A stretch of DNA of 64,000 bases from Aporrectodea caliginosa (taxonomy: Eukaryota > Annelida > Clitellata > Crassiclitellata > Lumbricidae), in NCBI GenBank assembly GCA_020284085.1, contig JACEVL010000131.1:1-64000 (forward strand). Direction: 5' to 3'. The translations under genes and the position numbers were made by a program. The notes below the pieces were generated by a model. That model was not told the DNA's origin. It saw nothing but the letters and a program-made list of their open reading frames with translations, and made no database searches. Each line of letters opens with the position of its first letter. Position 1 is the first letter of the stretch. This document shows, piece after piece, positions 33,801 through 45,850 of this stretch.

Positions 33801-36506
33801 GTTTATTGCTGCTATACTTTTGTTACAGTTGCATCTTTACAACAGTCTATTATGTATGAACACTAATAATTTTTCATGTTTTGCACTGTTGCAGCATACT
33901 ATTATACTATATTATTTTAGCAGAATCAAATTAGTAAATCCGGTTATCATTCCGCTCGCAGCCCTGTAACCGATTACTCGGAGACCTCACCCAAGACCAC
34001 AGATTGAGTTGCATTGGTCTAATCAAATCGTAATATTATTAGTAGCATCGAGTGTTTAACGACGTCTTATGTGGATCTCAGACCTTGAATTAAATATTAA
34101 TCGCATTTGCAGCGACATACCTTGCGTACAAACAACAATTTTGACTATATACTTCTTTTGGACTAGTTAACGACTAACTGTATGGTAACAAAGACCCTTA
34201 GCGTCGCCCTCCTCCTTCTTCCAGGCTTGGGACTGGCACTGAGACTGGCACAAAGCACGGAGGTGCAATGCACGAACGATTCAGTGGCGGAGGTAACTTT
34301 GCCCCTGCGTATCTTGGTCACCGATCCTCGTCTCCGCTTGGCCAGAAGTCAGACCGGGCTGAACTCGTCTTCTCTGGCTGGCCAGATGTCAGGATCGGCT
34401 GAAGCCCCCTCGCCCCGTCAAGGCGTACGCATCGGACATCCACGCCGTCGAGTGAAACTTCTGAGGCAGTTGCTCGAACGGCGCTCCGAGGGGGTTTTGA
34501 CTATAGTACCGCCGCTTAAAAACGATTTAAAGGTGTCTATGCAGATTGTAGTATTATTATTAGTATCCAGTATTTAACGACGTCTAATGGATCTCAAAGC
34601 GATTCTCGTTGACCTTAAAATTACATATTGATTCCCGCATCGTTTACTTAGCTAGCGGTTTTTAAAATTATTATTTACAATGTTTAACGACATCTTATGA
34701 CAACAATGGCCGTCGGCGTCTCCAACGATAATAACTGTATTTCAGTTCAGTTCATAGGAGTTTATCTTTATGGAATGAGGCAATAGAAATAGGCCGAGTT
34801 ATGGCTACTCTTTCCTTATCACCGGTTTTAAGTGTTGTTTACCGTAGGCATATAGCCGTAATTGTTTCTTAATGGTTAGCCAAGCCATTTTAATCTTAGG
34901 CCAATTGTTTTATATTGTTTTATTATTAGTCTGCGGCAAGGAAACATTGCAATTCCACCCCTACAATGGTGGTTCATATTACACAAAATAATGGTCATGT
35001 AATATGAACCACACTTTCCGTATTTAAAAAAATCAAAAATTTATTTGCACAGAATAAGGAATCATTCCTTCGTATCTGGTCACAACTCATGCCAAGTGAT
35101 GCATGGAATAAGCAAAACTCAATTGCCTCTGTACTATGATAGGCCTATAAGCCTAGTAAAATCATTCTTAGGGTTCCATATTACGCGCCTTTCCGCTAAC
35201 GGTCGATATTGACATAGGAGGTCATCAAAGTGTTGATTAGTACAGAAACCCTTAAAATTTCAAAAATTGAATAAGAATCTAACTCATAATTGTAATTAAA
35301 ATTAAATTTATTATTCTTTTGTGATTAAAGTTGGTTTAAATTGTAATAACTAGATACAGAATTTCTTGTGCATTGTCAATGTTTATCAAGAATATTCTGC
35401 CCTTAATAAAATTAACTTACTTGTGTTGGATAGTTGCTCTGGAATTACTGTCTAATTTTCATCGAACTATTTTATCACAATATGTGTATGATAGGTATGA
35501 TAGACAGTGTCAGCTGTATTACTTCATGTCGTTAAGCATTGACTATAATATTAGTGATAATATAAGGCTCAGAATGGACACCTTTAAGTGGTGTGTTACG
35601 GTCGCTATAAATATCACGTCTTCGTGCCATTTATTACTTATCACTCTGTTAATTGTGTTGTTTACTAAACTCCGCTACTGTCTTACCTGTGGTAGTGCCA
35701 GTCCCAAGCCTGGATAAAGGAGGAAGGAGACGCTAATCATCGTTGTTACGATGCAGTTTCGTTAAACTGCAACTAACCAAACCTATTGTATACTTTTGTG
35801 AATTATTGTCAACGGTCTTTGATGTCATAAGACGACGTTAAACTTTGGAATAATAATAATTTAAAGGTGATCGCACGGATGAGAGCATTATTAGAACAGG
35901 TTAGGCTAGTTATTGATTATAGAAATTCAATTTATATATAAATTATTGATAAAATTCATTTATATTATTATAGTCCTATCCCGATTCATCCTGCTCCCCT
36001 TACCTCCCTGGTCTTTTCAATTCTAACACTATCCACCTTCGCCGGATCATGATTGTCTGTCTGTCTGTCGGCCCTTCGCATCTTGACCTGAAACCGACTT
36101 TTACTCCCCCCGCCACCCGGATATCTATGATGATTTGACTGAGCGTCTTTCAATAAGCTGGTTGCCGCGACTTCGCTTTTTGGGTGGTGTAGAGAATACG
36201 ATTACGATTAATTTTTATCGATACGTAACAACATTGTCATGTATCAAAAGGCCTTTACCTTCGCTTTGTCGTATAGAGCGATTATTATTATTATAACCAC
36301 AGTTTAACGTCGTCTTATGACATCAAAGGCCGTTGACGACAATGCAGAAAATATACAATACAATCATAACCAGAAACTTATAGCATTCGAACGCCACCAT
36401 TAAGTGTCAAACGGAGCTTTACAATTTCACTAATATCAATATTTTGTAACATAAAGTAGTTCATCTCATACTATCTATGATTATTATGTACTGACAAAGT
36501 TCATTA
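33801..36506 (+). repeat. Copy-2 equivalent of 23796-26488
   Basis: R1-type interior, C module (about 34170-34260), R4-like block, B, C and A modules (A module 36302-36340 with the same GTCGTC/GACGAC stem). The hydrophobic frame from 34182 differs from its copy-1 partner by a 1-bp indel, as expected of non-coding DNA. Confidence 0.5.
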
Positions 36507-36725
36507 ACTAACAAAGCATACATGTATTATAATTGATTAAGGTATTCTTTTAAACTGTTCATGTATCTTACAAAAACACTATAATAAAAATGTTCATTAA
36601 CCAAAGAAGTATACATGTATTATAATTGTTTAAAGTAGGCCTATTCTTTTAAACTGTTCATGTATCTAACATACATAATAAAAAATTCCATTAACCAACA
36701 AAGCATATTATAATTGTTAAAAGTA
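36507..36725 (+). repeat. About 92-bp tandem repeat, copy 2
   Basis: Counterpart of 26489-26715, with small indels. Confidence 0.7.
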
Positions 36726-36956
36726 CTCTTTTACATTGCAACACAGTATATAATTGCATAATAACAATGTATTAGTAAAAGACCAATCAAATATTTACAG
36801 ATTTGAGTAAGATACAAAACAATTCACATAAAGAAACCTAAAATATCCATTTACAAAACTTTACCTTTATTAATTATCTTAACTAACCTATACACTTCAT
36901 TCTGAAATAAATTTACTGTCAAAAGGGTTTTAATAGAAATTTCATGTTTATACAAT

Positions 36957-38193
36957 TGACGATTGAACGAAAATTTCATTCATATAACGTCGGTTGAGAG
37001 CTGTTTAAAGGTGTCTAATCCAATGATTTTCAACGTTCTGGTGCTGCGGATCGTAATGTCCAAGTTTTCTATTATGAGATTCTTCTTCTTTTACGTCTCG
37101 TTTTCTACTCTGAAGAAGGTTCAAATGTCCGATAACACCTTTTGAGTGGCGCAAAGAAATTTCTAAAGATTTACGTTTACATTTACATCCATCCTCATCC
37201 AGTCCAGTAGCAAATGACCTTTGATGTCATAAGACGATGTCAAACTTCGGAATAAAAATAACTTAAAGGTGATCGGACAGATGACAACATTTTTAGAACA
37301 GGTTAGACTAGTTACTGATTATAGAAATTCAATTTATATATAAATCATTGATAAGATTCATTTATATTATAGTCCAATCCCGATTCATCCTGCTCCCTTT
37401 CCCTCCCTGACCGTTTCAATTCTAATACTATCCACCTTCGCTGTGTCATGATTGTCTGTCTGTCTGGTCCTTCGGATCTTGACCTGAAACTGAGTTTTAC
37501 TCCCCCGCCACCCAGCTGTCGATATTGTTTTGACTGAGCGCCTTTCAATAAGCTGGTTGCCGCGACTTCGCTTTTTGGGTGCGGTAGAAATTTCCAGATT
37601 ACGATTACAATTAATTTGCCGATACGTAACAACATTTTCAGGTATAAAAAAAGCCGTTAGCGTCGATAGAAAAATGTTTTCAAATCTTTTTGGGTCGTAG
37701 ATAGCGTCTGAACGAAAATTTCGTTCATATAACGTCGGTTGAAAGCTGTTTAAAGGTGTCTAATCCAAAAAAATCCAACGTTCTGGTGCTGCGGATCGTA
37801 ATGTCTAAGTTTTCTATTATGAGATTCTTCTTCTTTTACGTCTGGTTCTCTACTCTGAAGGAGGTTCAAATGTCCGATAACACTTTTTGAGTGGCGAAAT
37901 TTCGAAAGATTTACGTTTACATCCATCCTCATCCAGTCCAGCAGCATCTGCCTGCATCTTCCTCTTGTCCCCATTACCTCCACTCTTCTCAATGACGGTC
38001 TCCTCTCGGGATATGACCGTTCCTTTTTCTCTTTCGCTCCCTTAATATAGCTATCATAGACCGCTCTTCCCCAGTTACTCTCCTCATTTGTTATGTGCTT
38101 CATCCAAATAATTTTTTAATCTTCCGTCAAATCCAGATTTCGAAGGTTTCCAATCTTTCGATGTCTCCTTTTCTCGTGGTCCATCATCATAAT

Positions 38194-38197
<4 letters not shown>
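36957..38197 (+). repeat. Direct repeats starting with B modules, copy 2
   Basis: Copies at about 36957-37150 and 37690-37895. Between them, 37205-37580 repeats the block found at 25800-26170 and does not match copy 1 at the equivalent place. Confidence 0.55.
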
Positions 38198-38276
<79 letters not shown>

Positions 38277-38485
38277 CTTTTCTTTAATTAAGCGCCTGAC
38301 AAACGCACTGCACTGTACATTTACATGTTATGCAATTGGTGCAATTGAAACAACCTTAACTAGTTAACTACTAACAGAACAGACAGCCTGCAATACAACG
38401 GCGCTAGTAGCAGCCTACAAAGCTACTCGAACTCGGTACCTCTCGCTCTCTACGCTCGATGTTATCCAACGCGCCACCCGGCGTC
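38198..38485 (-). mobile_element. tRNA-derived SINE with (AAT)n tail
   Basis: Reverse orientation of the SINE at 52105-52424: (AAT)n (38198-38276), TCTTTTCTTTAATTAAGCGC, TACATTTACATGTTATGCAA, AACAGAACAGACAGCCTGC and a degraded tRNA-like head (CGAACTCGGTACC to GCGCCACCCGGCG). Confidence 0.7.
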
Positions 38486-38772
38486 ATTAACTAACTAAGC
38501 GATGTTCAGAGAGACTTATATAACAGTGAGAACTGCTGAAAAACTGCTTCCTATCGACGACAACGACTTTGTTGAGATAGTATGCCGTTAAACACTAAAT
38601 ACTACTGATAATGTTAATCTGCTTAGACACCTTTAAATTGAGTTTTCAATGACTCAATATAAGGTTTCTTTCATTCAATCGGCTCACTCGAATCCCCACA
38701 CCCTGACTAAATTAAGACTAAACCGCTACTAGGTAAACGGAACAAAGAAGTAAACTACTATATAAATAATAC

Positions 38773-38804
<32 letters not shown>

Positions 38805-39198
38805 TATCATAATATATATATATAATAACATATATATATAGCGTTCCATTTACTACAGTCAGTAATAAATATTATTATAGGTCTGTACGTAGTTTACGAT
38901 GCTAAATTATTTTATATTGTCAAATTAAAATGGAAGCTGGATTGATGAAAAAATTGTTTCCCTAAATGGAAGTGGGATTGATGAAACCATTTTTGTGTTT
39001 AAATAGAAGTCTGATTGATGGAAATAATTTTACCGTAAATAGAAGCGGGATTGATGAAACTAAGTGTTTCATGCAATAGCAGTAATGGGAGAGCAATTAG
39101 AAATTAATTAATTAGCTAATTAATTTGTTTGGTACCTAATTCTAATTCTCATTAATTAATTACAAAATTGTACTAATACTAATTCCAATTCTAATTAA
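38486..39198. repeat. A and B modules, (AT)n tract
   Basis: A B module (AGACACCTTTAAATTGAG to CAATATAAGG) lies at about 38628-38690. (AT)n-rich DNA is at 38768-38840. GGGATTGATGAAA occurs several times at 38940-39065 as a short irregular repeat. In copy 1 this segment survives only as patches. Confidence 0.45.
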
Positions 39199-39917
39199 CC
39201 CTGGAACCAGGAACTACCATTGGGTTCAAAATTACCCCAAATGATTTCCATTCCTCACAACTCCCACGTAGCATGAAGGATTGTTGTGATTTTTTTCTGA
39301 CTTTGTACATCGAACCATTCTTTACAAGATTGTATAAATGTTGTACCCATAACGATTTGCAACTGGGGTCATTTTGACCCCAAATGATGATGCTTAATAG
39401 AATTTAAAATTGTAAAAAAATATGTAAATATGAAATGCTGTTTGAGAAAATTAAGCCCCTAACAACAAGGTATCAGATGTTTATCATCTGGATATTTTAA
39501 ACTGCGAGACAAGAAGATCACGAAAGAGAGCAAAACCAATGAGAACGTGTGGTTTTTGGCCTTGCACAAACACTTGCTTGGTTCGGGTAGACACTTTGTC
39601 TGTGACAACTTCTTGCTAGACTTGGTCTGGTGCAAAAGTTGCCTCAAGAACAGATGACTCTGTTTAGGCACCATTCTACTCGCTTTCAAAGTCTAGCTGG
39701 TAACCCCTCCTCCTCCTATGCCTTTCTCAAAGCCTCTTTCTTCTCTCGTGGCCTTGTGCACTAGGAGTGCATCGATTTGAAAAGAAGCCTTCACAACTTT
39801 AAAGGACACAACATTTAAAAAAATTACTTTTATTCATGCATCATAATGACAAATGGTATGTGGTCATTTTGACCCCACTTGTAGCCAGTGGGTGCAAAAA
39901 AGCTGGTTGTTCTAGAG
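39199..39917. mobile_element. Non-autonomous piggyBac-type element, 719 bp
   Basis: TTAA is present at both sides (39195-39198, 39918-39921). The left end starts CCCTGGAACC and the right end, read inward, CTCTAGAACAACC, an imperfect inverted pair. Subterminal GGGGTCATTTTGACCCC palindromes occur near both ends. The minus-strand frame at 39459-39689 shows no transposase motif. Confidence 0.55.
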
Positions 39918-39921
39918 TTAA

Positions 39922-40719
39922 AGATGGCCTAATTCTAATTAAAATCTCATAATTTGCTTCCTAATTATTCAGATAATTTATTCTTATCTTCTATAGTAGC
40001 AAAAATAAATATGAGATATCCACAAACTCCCAGAGTTTTCCAGTTACATCTGAAACATCATGTTGTTCCTACAACATGAAAATTAATGGAGTGGATTCTG
40101 ACTGATAAGTTAGCAACATATGAACGATGCTGTGCCATAACGAAGGTGATAAACGTTGCCCTCCTTCTTTGTCCAAGCTTTGGACTTGCATCACCAGAGA
40201 GCAGCAATTAAATTAAATTCGACGATTGTAGTAGAAGTTTCAAGTATTTAACGACATCTGGTGGCTGCCAGACCTGTCTCGACCTTACCTTTCTCCTAGA
40301 CCAAATTAATGATCGTGTTGATAGGGTTAATCCAAAGTTTAACATCTTTTTGGCAACAAACAGGTCGACGTCGACAGAAATTATAATATACAGTGTTTTC
40401 TTGTCTGATGGTTTGTTATTTTGCTGTTTAACGACGCTGTGTCACAACAAAGCTGACTCGGGTCGCCCTCCTCCTTTATACCGCCTTCGGACCGGCACCA
40501 CCAGTAGCGTGCCAAGTGCGTTGACGTTGACCTATTATATTGGCAAGGTGCTGTTGAAGCAGGTGCTAGCCGAAAGATGTCGTTAAATTCGCAATACAGG
40601 GAATAAAGCTACGATCTCCTAAGACACCTTTAAAATACTTTCAAAAGACGTTATATATTCTACATTTTAAACATACTGTTGCTAATATATTTTACATTTT
40701 AAACATACTGTTGCTATTA
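39922..40719 (+). repeat. C modules, A-type module, B module
   Basis: C modules at about 40125-40200 and 40430-40510; A-type module about 40328-40390; B module about 40620-40680. The empty counterpart of the LINE at 29837 is at about 40219-40232. Confidence 0.5.
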
Positions 40720-40800
40720 AGAGCTGTAATATGCCAAAAATAATCTTTGTCGGCGGCAACAGCCTATGTTGTCATAAGCTGCCGTTAAACTGTGGATCCA
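40720..40800 (-). mobile_element. A2 hairpin unit, copy 2
   Basis: Same locus as 30934-31013, with the same CATACTGTTGCT flanks. Confidence 0.55.
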
Positions 40801-40875
40801 TACTGTTGCTTATTGAATTATCGGGTTGAGCCGTCCACTGATTAAAGTTTCATTTTATTAATAAAATTATATTAA

Positions 40876-40944
40876 CCCGTTAACGGCCAAACTTTCCCCA
40901 GAAAATCGTTTGATATCATTTTGTTCCCAATGGTAGTTCCAGGG
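40876..40944. mobile_element. piggyBac-type end, copy 2
   Basis: Same 69 bp as 31091-31159, between TTAA at 40872-40875 and 40945-40948. Confidence 0.4.
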
Positions 40945-41453
40945 TTAATAGTGTGTCCGGTATGAGATGGAGAGAGGTTAGAATAAGGGTCTTGAGAGGG
41001 TGAGTGCTCGCAGTTGAAGCCAACAAGACCGGAAGCGCCAGCGAATTCGCTCTCCGTATGCCCAGACCACCCATTTTGATGGGTAGTGACGCCTGTGTCC
41101 ATTGTAGATCGTTTAGAGATATGTTCAGGATCTTTTCCAATTCGTGGCGTAGTGTCACGTCGTAGGTTTCCAACTCGGGGTGTTTGTCACAGGGATGGCA
41201 TCGGAGGTGAACTCCTCAGAATTAAAAGGTCATCCTGCCTGGCTATGATGGTTAATTTGCTCAGGCTCTCCTCTAGTTCTCTGGTTCGGGTTTTCAGACA
41301 TTGTTGCAGCGCTTTTTCCGATGAAAGTGGGTGCCGAGCAGTTGGGCTTCTTCCACGTCGATTATTATTATTATATTTATTATTATTTTTTTTTTTCTTC
41401 TTTTCATTATTATTTTTTGCACCGAGGTAAACATGATTGCTCAGGGACTTCAA
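40945..41453 (-). pseudogene. LINE polyprotein fragment (GGLGIRR type), copy 2
   Basis: Counterpart of 31164-31680, with the same frames (WTQASLPIKMGGLGIRR) and small indels. Confidence 0.6.
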
Positions 41454-42600
41454 GATTAATTAGATTGTTAAAACGGTTATTATTATTATTATTATTATTA
41501 TTGCGAAAAGTAGTGATATTCTAAGGTTATGCTTACACACCTTTTCAGGGAATCATTCGAAAGCTATAAGTTTTCAGTTTCTTTTGCTGTATAAGTTCTT
41601 CGACATATTTCATATCTCGCTTTCTTTGCATGGTATGCAACTCCGCTATAACCCTGTCAGTAGATAGTGCCAGTCTCAATTCAGAATAAAGGTGGAGAAC
41701 GAATCATCTTTGTTATGGCACAGTGTCATTAAACAGCAACTAGCCAAAACATTGTGTACATTAATTTTCTGAATTGTCGTCAACGGCTTCAGGGGCAGCG
41801 TATATGAGATGATCGTAAGACGGTCGTAAGTGCTAGTCCGGACTAGATTTGTCTCTAAGCGTCTAGTCTTTTTCATATTCATAAATTCTGTCTGGCATTT
41901 CGAGGAACTCTGGTGATACCAGCCTAATACATTCTAATCTGTGGAAAACAACCACTCAAAAGAACAATGACAAAGAATACTTTCATTTCTGCTGAAGTGC
42001 AGTTTACGCTTTTCCCTATTTCCTTTACACTGTGCATGTTGGTACTCTCAGGAAAGGTGTCGTAAATATAACAATAACAATAATATCTTTTCTTTAATGA
42101 AGCGCCTGACAAACGCACTGCGCTGTACATTTACATGTTATGCAATTGAAACAAAATCACTCGTCCTCTCCTTTGCAGAAACGACTCTGAATTCTTTGCA
42201 CTTATTCCAGGTCACTTGATTTACACCTACTTCAGTTCCTTTCATGTCTTTACTTCCCCTCTTCCTTGTCTGTGCCAGGGGAACATCATCATCATCACTA
42301 TCGGCATCTTCGTCAGACTGCGATGACTCATCGAACAGTACACATGCCGCATCGTCTGCAGCAGTTGTATCTTTGTCGTCACTTGCCTCAACGTCAGATC
42401 CCGCATCCAGGCCCTATTGCAACCAAAGGTGCTTCAACCGCATCCAGACGACCTTAAACAAATATATAACAAACGATCATAAAATCTAGCAAATCATCGT
42501 AACTGAAACCCAATGTAAGTAAATAAAAAGTAAGTAAGTATATTCTTTATTAAACCAATTGCATATCCGCACTTTGGTGTACATACATTAATATAGAGTA
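41454..42600. repeat. Copy-2 equivalent of 31681-32830
   Basis: (ATT)n, B and C modules, SINE 3' end (about 42085-42145), the acidic ORF remnant (about 42140-42415, minus strand) and an RTE-like LINE 3' end (about 42528-42600, minus strand). Confidence 0.5.
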
Positions 42601-43289
42601 TAACATTCTTATTATAAACGATCTGCGTGTGAGATTGTCCGCTTGTGGAATAAAACGGTCATGTAATCTCGGGCGCAGGGAGTATGGGAGCGGCTTTTTG
42701 GGGAGGGGTAGTACATGTGAATGCACATTCAGTTCACACGATAGATTTACATAACCAACTAAGAAATATTCACAAATCGGAAAATTCTTACCTTTTTCTT
42801 TCTAGCAAACTTTTTAAACCCGAGCATCAACAATAGTCTGTTTCGCTGTTCTCGCCCTGAGATGCATGCCAAACAATTGATCATTTAAATGCACTTCAGG
42901 TCTCAGCTTAGTAAGTTGTGGCATATGTTTTATGTGACTCAGACCGGTTGTACGTTCTAATGCACATTTGGTCTCAGGAGGTGATGCCAAAGGAACGATA
43001 AGAATTGTTCAAATTAATTTCTGTCGACGTCAACGACCTTTGTAGCCATACGATGTTTGTCGCTAAGGTTTTTTATCCATTCAGCCAAATATTTTGATCG
43101 CCCTCTTTAGACACCTTTTAAACATTGCTTCCAAAGCTATATAAGTATGACACGCGGTTGGCGATTGGTGAGAACGCGTTGACAGACACCTTTAAAACAC
43201 TGTTCACTTATGCTATAAAAGAATGGGTAACGATAAAATGTTATTTTCTGCTGATTCCTTTACAAGTTCTCAGTTGCAGTACAGACCCA
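42601..43289. repeat. End of copy 2, then B modules
   Basis: Unique sequence begins after 42980. B modules lie at 43100-43160 (AGACACCTTTTAAACATTG to GCTATATAAG) and 43185-43225 (AGACACCTTTAAAACACTG to GCTATAAAAG). Confidence 0.5.
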
Positions 43290-43931
43290 CTACGAACACT
43301 GGCAGATGTTAACAAAATTTCTGCCGACGCTAATGGCCATTATCGTAATCGTAAATTTATATAGCGCCACTTCAAGGGAACCTCCTAAGAGACGCTCCCC
43401 ACCTGATAACACCAAACCACAATCGAAAAGAATGGTTTTCAAACGCCTGCGAAAAAGGTGCAAAGACAGACCAAGAAGTTCATTACGGAGGTTGCTAGGC
43501 AACCTATTCCAGAAAGATGGACCGACCACAGCGAAACTCTTATGAAGCACCGTTGAAGTTCGAGCCATAGTGACAACCAGGTCGCCGTGAGTGGTAGAGC
43601 AAAGGAACCTACGACCTGGTATGGATAGAACTGGCACACAAAACTCCCTGAGGTAAACTGGGGCTTGACCTGCAAGGCAATTTCGCATAAGCATTAGAAT
43701 CTTAAACTCAATGCGTTTTTGCATAGGCAGCCAGTGCAGTTCCACCCGTATAAAACTAGATATATGCCCAAACTTTGGAACGCCGCCTATCAGACGAGCC
43801 GCGGCATTAAGAACAGAATGCGCGATGGGGTCAAGCCTGCAATAGACAGCGCTGCCATAGTCGACTCTGGTGCATATTAATGCATGCATCAGGGTCGTAA
43901 CGGCTTTAGTTGTTAGTTTGCATGGCAACAA
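43290..43931 (-). pseudogene. CR1/L2-like LINE 3' region, 213-codon open frame
   Basis: The minus strand reads without interruption from TTLMHALICTRVDYGSAVYC through NAAARLIGGVPKFGHISSFI, ELHWLPMQKRIEFKILML and FAVVGPSFWNRLPSNLRNEL to LFRRRLKTILF, then GTGGCGCTATATAAATTTAC and an (ATTACG)-type tail. This is the C-terminal region after the RT core. The element is 5' truncated before the catalytic motifs, but the frame is clean, suggesting a fairly young insertion. Confidence 0.8.
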
Positions 43932-44188
43932 AAAAAGACTGTTGACGTCGGAAGAAATTAGTGTGAACAGTCCTCACAGTTTATTTGGCATAATGCAACT
44001 CTTTCAATGTCATCTGGATCCACAGTTTCATGCAGTGGTTTCCGGCCTTTTCCAAACTAGACACCCTTTAGTCCTTTCACTGTAGCTTTCAAATTGCAGT
44101 AATTTTTAAACTTTAATTCTTGTAATTGTGTATTTGATTCAATTATTGATTCATTGTATAGATAATTATATTCGGCAATATATATATT
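43932..44188. repeat. A-type module and B-like end
   Basis: An AACAAAAAAAGACTGTTGACG module at about 43925-43960 and AGACACCCTTTAG at about 44060. The rest is AT-rich. Confidence 0.35.
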
Positions 44189-44263
44189 GTGTGCTTAGAG
44201 TGCAATGGTTCTATGTCCCTTGCTTTAAGCATTGGAGATAGAACCATTGCACTCGAAGCACAC
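44189..44263. other. Strong 75-bp hairpin
   Basis: The arms pair GTGTGCTTAGAGTGCAATGG onward (44189-44217) with the reverse complement at 44235-44263; about 27 of 29 positions pair, around a loop of some 17 nt. It could be a small MITE-like inverted repeat or a small-RNA precursor. The right arm contains CATTGCACT, which equals the first nine bases of animal miR-92-type RNAs; this may be chance. Confidence 0.65.
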
Positions 44264-44518
44264 GATAATTATTATATACGACATTGATGAGGAATGAGCA
44301 GAATTCATCACAACCCTCAGTCATTCTTAATAGACATGATTCTATGTTAAAACAATTAACACTATTATGTGAAGGTATTGCTGCATTTCATGCCTTGAAA
44401 TATAAAACTGTTCTTTTTGGCCGTGCTGGAGTCAGAAGTACCTCTGAGTAGTTCCTTTGAAGAGGTACTATAATTTAAATCTTCTGAAGGCTGAATGAAT
44501 AAAGGCATAATCGGTAAG
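44264..44518 (+). mobile_element. Unassigned DNA and LINE/SINE 3' end
   Basis: GCCGTGCTGGAGTCAGAAG, CCTCTGAGTAG and a diverged AGAGGTACTATAA with GAATGAAT mark the 3' end at about 44420-44505. The rest is unassigned. Confidence 0.4.
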
Positions 44519-44772
44519 TAATAATAATAATATCTTTTCTTTAATCAAGCGCCTGACAAACGCACTGCGCTGTACATTTACATGTTATGACAATTAAACA
44601 ATTCACAAGAACACAAATGACAGAAGACATAAATCTTAGCTACTAACATAACAGACAGCCTGCAATACACGGCGCTAATAGCAGCCTACAAAGCATGTCC
44701 GCCCTACGGGTCTCGCACTCGGTACCTCTCGCTCTCTATGCCCGTGTGTTATTCAATGCGCTATCGGGCCCC
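44519..44772 (-). mobile_element. tRNA-derived SINE, minus strand
   Basis: Short (AAT)n, TATCTTTTCTTTAATCAAGC, CGCCTGACAAACGCACTGCG, ACATAACAGACAGCCTGC, then the tRNA-like head in reverse (GGGTCTCGCACTCGGTACC to GCGCTATCGGGCCCC). The head is better preserved than at 38198. Confidence 0.75.
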
Positions 44773-45850
44773 ACCTGATGCTGTGGATCAGTAATTCCTA
44801 TACCAGCCTTGCCGCCTTTCAACATCAGCTTACATGTGCATTATGTTTATTCAAATTTAGCTTTCCTTTAATTTCTTCTCACTGTTTTACATGGTAAACA
44901 ATTTAATATTTTATCGAAATATCATCACAATATTTTATTGTGAATTTGGATATCATTCCGCGGCCCTGAAACCAATCAATCGTGGACCAATACAGGACCA
45001 CGGACCACAGTTTGAATAGCACTGGTCGAATGTTTTAAGTAGCATTAAGTGTTTAACGCCTTCTTATGGAATTTATGGCAATTGACGTCGATCTTAAATT
45101 GCAAAACAGTACCGATGCAACTAGCGTTAGAACGAAAATGTCGATAATATATCCTCATTTGAAAGCTATTTAAAGGTGTCTAAATGGACCGTAATATTTG
45201 TTATCAATAGGATCCAGTGTTTGACGACGTCTCATGTATCTTACTTAACCACCTAATTTTGAGTTATTGATTGGTTAGTCATTTCAACGCGACTACAATT
45301 AGTAGTAGTTACTATTTGACGATATATGTCATGACAAAGATTGTATTGTATTGTTTTTTCGTTTATTAATCAACTCTGGCTGTCATAACGCAGCTAGTTA
45401 CAAGATGATTGGCTTTCTCCCTCCCCCTTCATCGAGGCTTGGGACTGGCACGACCAGAGTGCACGCTCTGGAGAATTTGATCATTGATTGAGTTTTCTAT
45501 GCGGACTATACAGAGTTCGTTACATATTACTCTACGTATCACCTTGAACAGTGTCATCGAGATTACCATCTGCCACATCTATAGATCGCTTACGTTGATT
45601 TGAGGTCCGTGTTTAAATAGGACACTGGTGTCCTGTCTTTTAAGAAACGATATACGTAGACGTCTTTAGAAAGTGTTGTGTAATTTTATATAACTCAGCA
45701 ATTTGACTAAATCTATAATGTAAGCAATGAGAACATTGCATTATAAAGTTAAACACTGGATACCACTAATCATGTTCCGATCTGTTGAAACTTCAGACAC
45801 CTTAAAATAGGTTCAAATAGAAGTCATATATTCGATATTTTTGATCGTTG
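44773..45850 (+). mobile_element. Composite repeat R1, rearranged copy
   Basis: R1 order is kept (CATCAGCTTACATG, CCAATCAATCGTGG, A module about 45045-45090, C module about 45310-45480, GTCATCGAG block, AGACGTCTTTAG, inverted right B end 45793-45848), but a B module and a second A module (45125-45240) are inserted in the middle and the left B end is missing. Confidence 0.45.

Larger units (their letters stand above)
33600..42980 (+). other. Copy 2 of the roughly 9.5-kb duplicated block
   Basis: It begins directly after the gap at the equivalent of 23582 and ends at 42980, the equivalent of the last base before the gap in copy 1. After 42980 unique sequence follows. Point differences and small indels are frequent; larger differences are the LINE at 29837 and the LINE tail at 28890 (only in copy 1) and the 38500-39190 segment (only intact here). 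Confidence 0.9.

Noticed and set aside
23582..42980. Recent segmental tandem duplication as the first explanation
   Set aside because: Not excluded, but the overlap starts and stops exactly at the gap and copy 1 contains consensus-chimera patches, which favours unmerged haplotypes.
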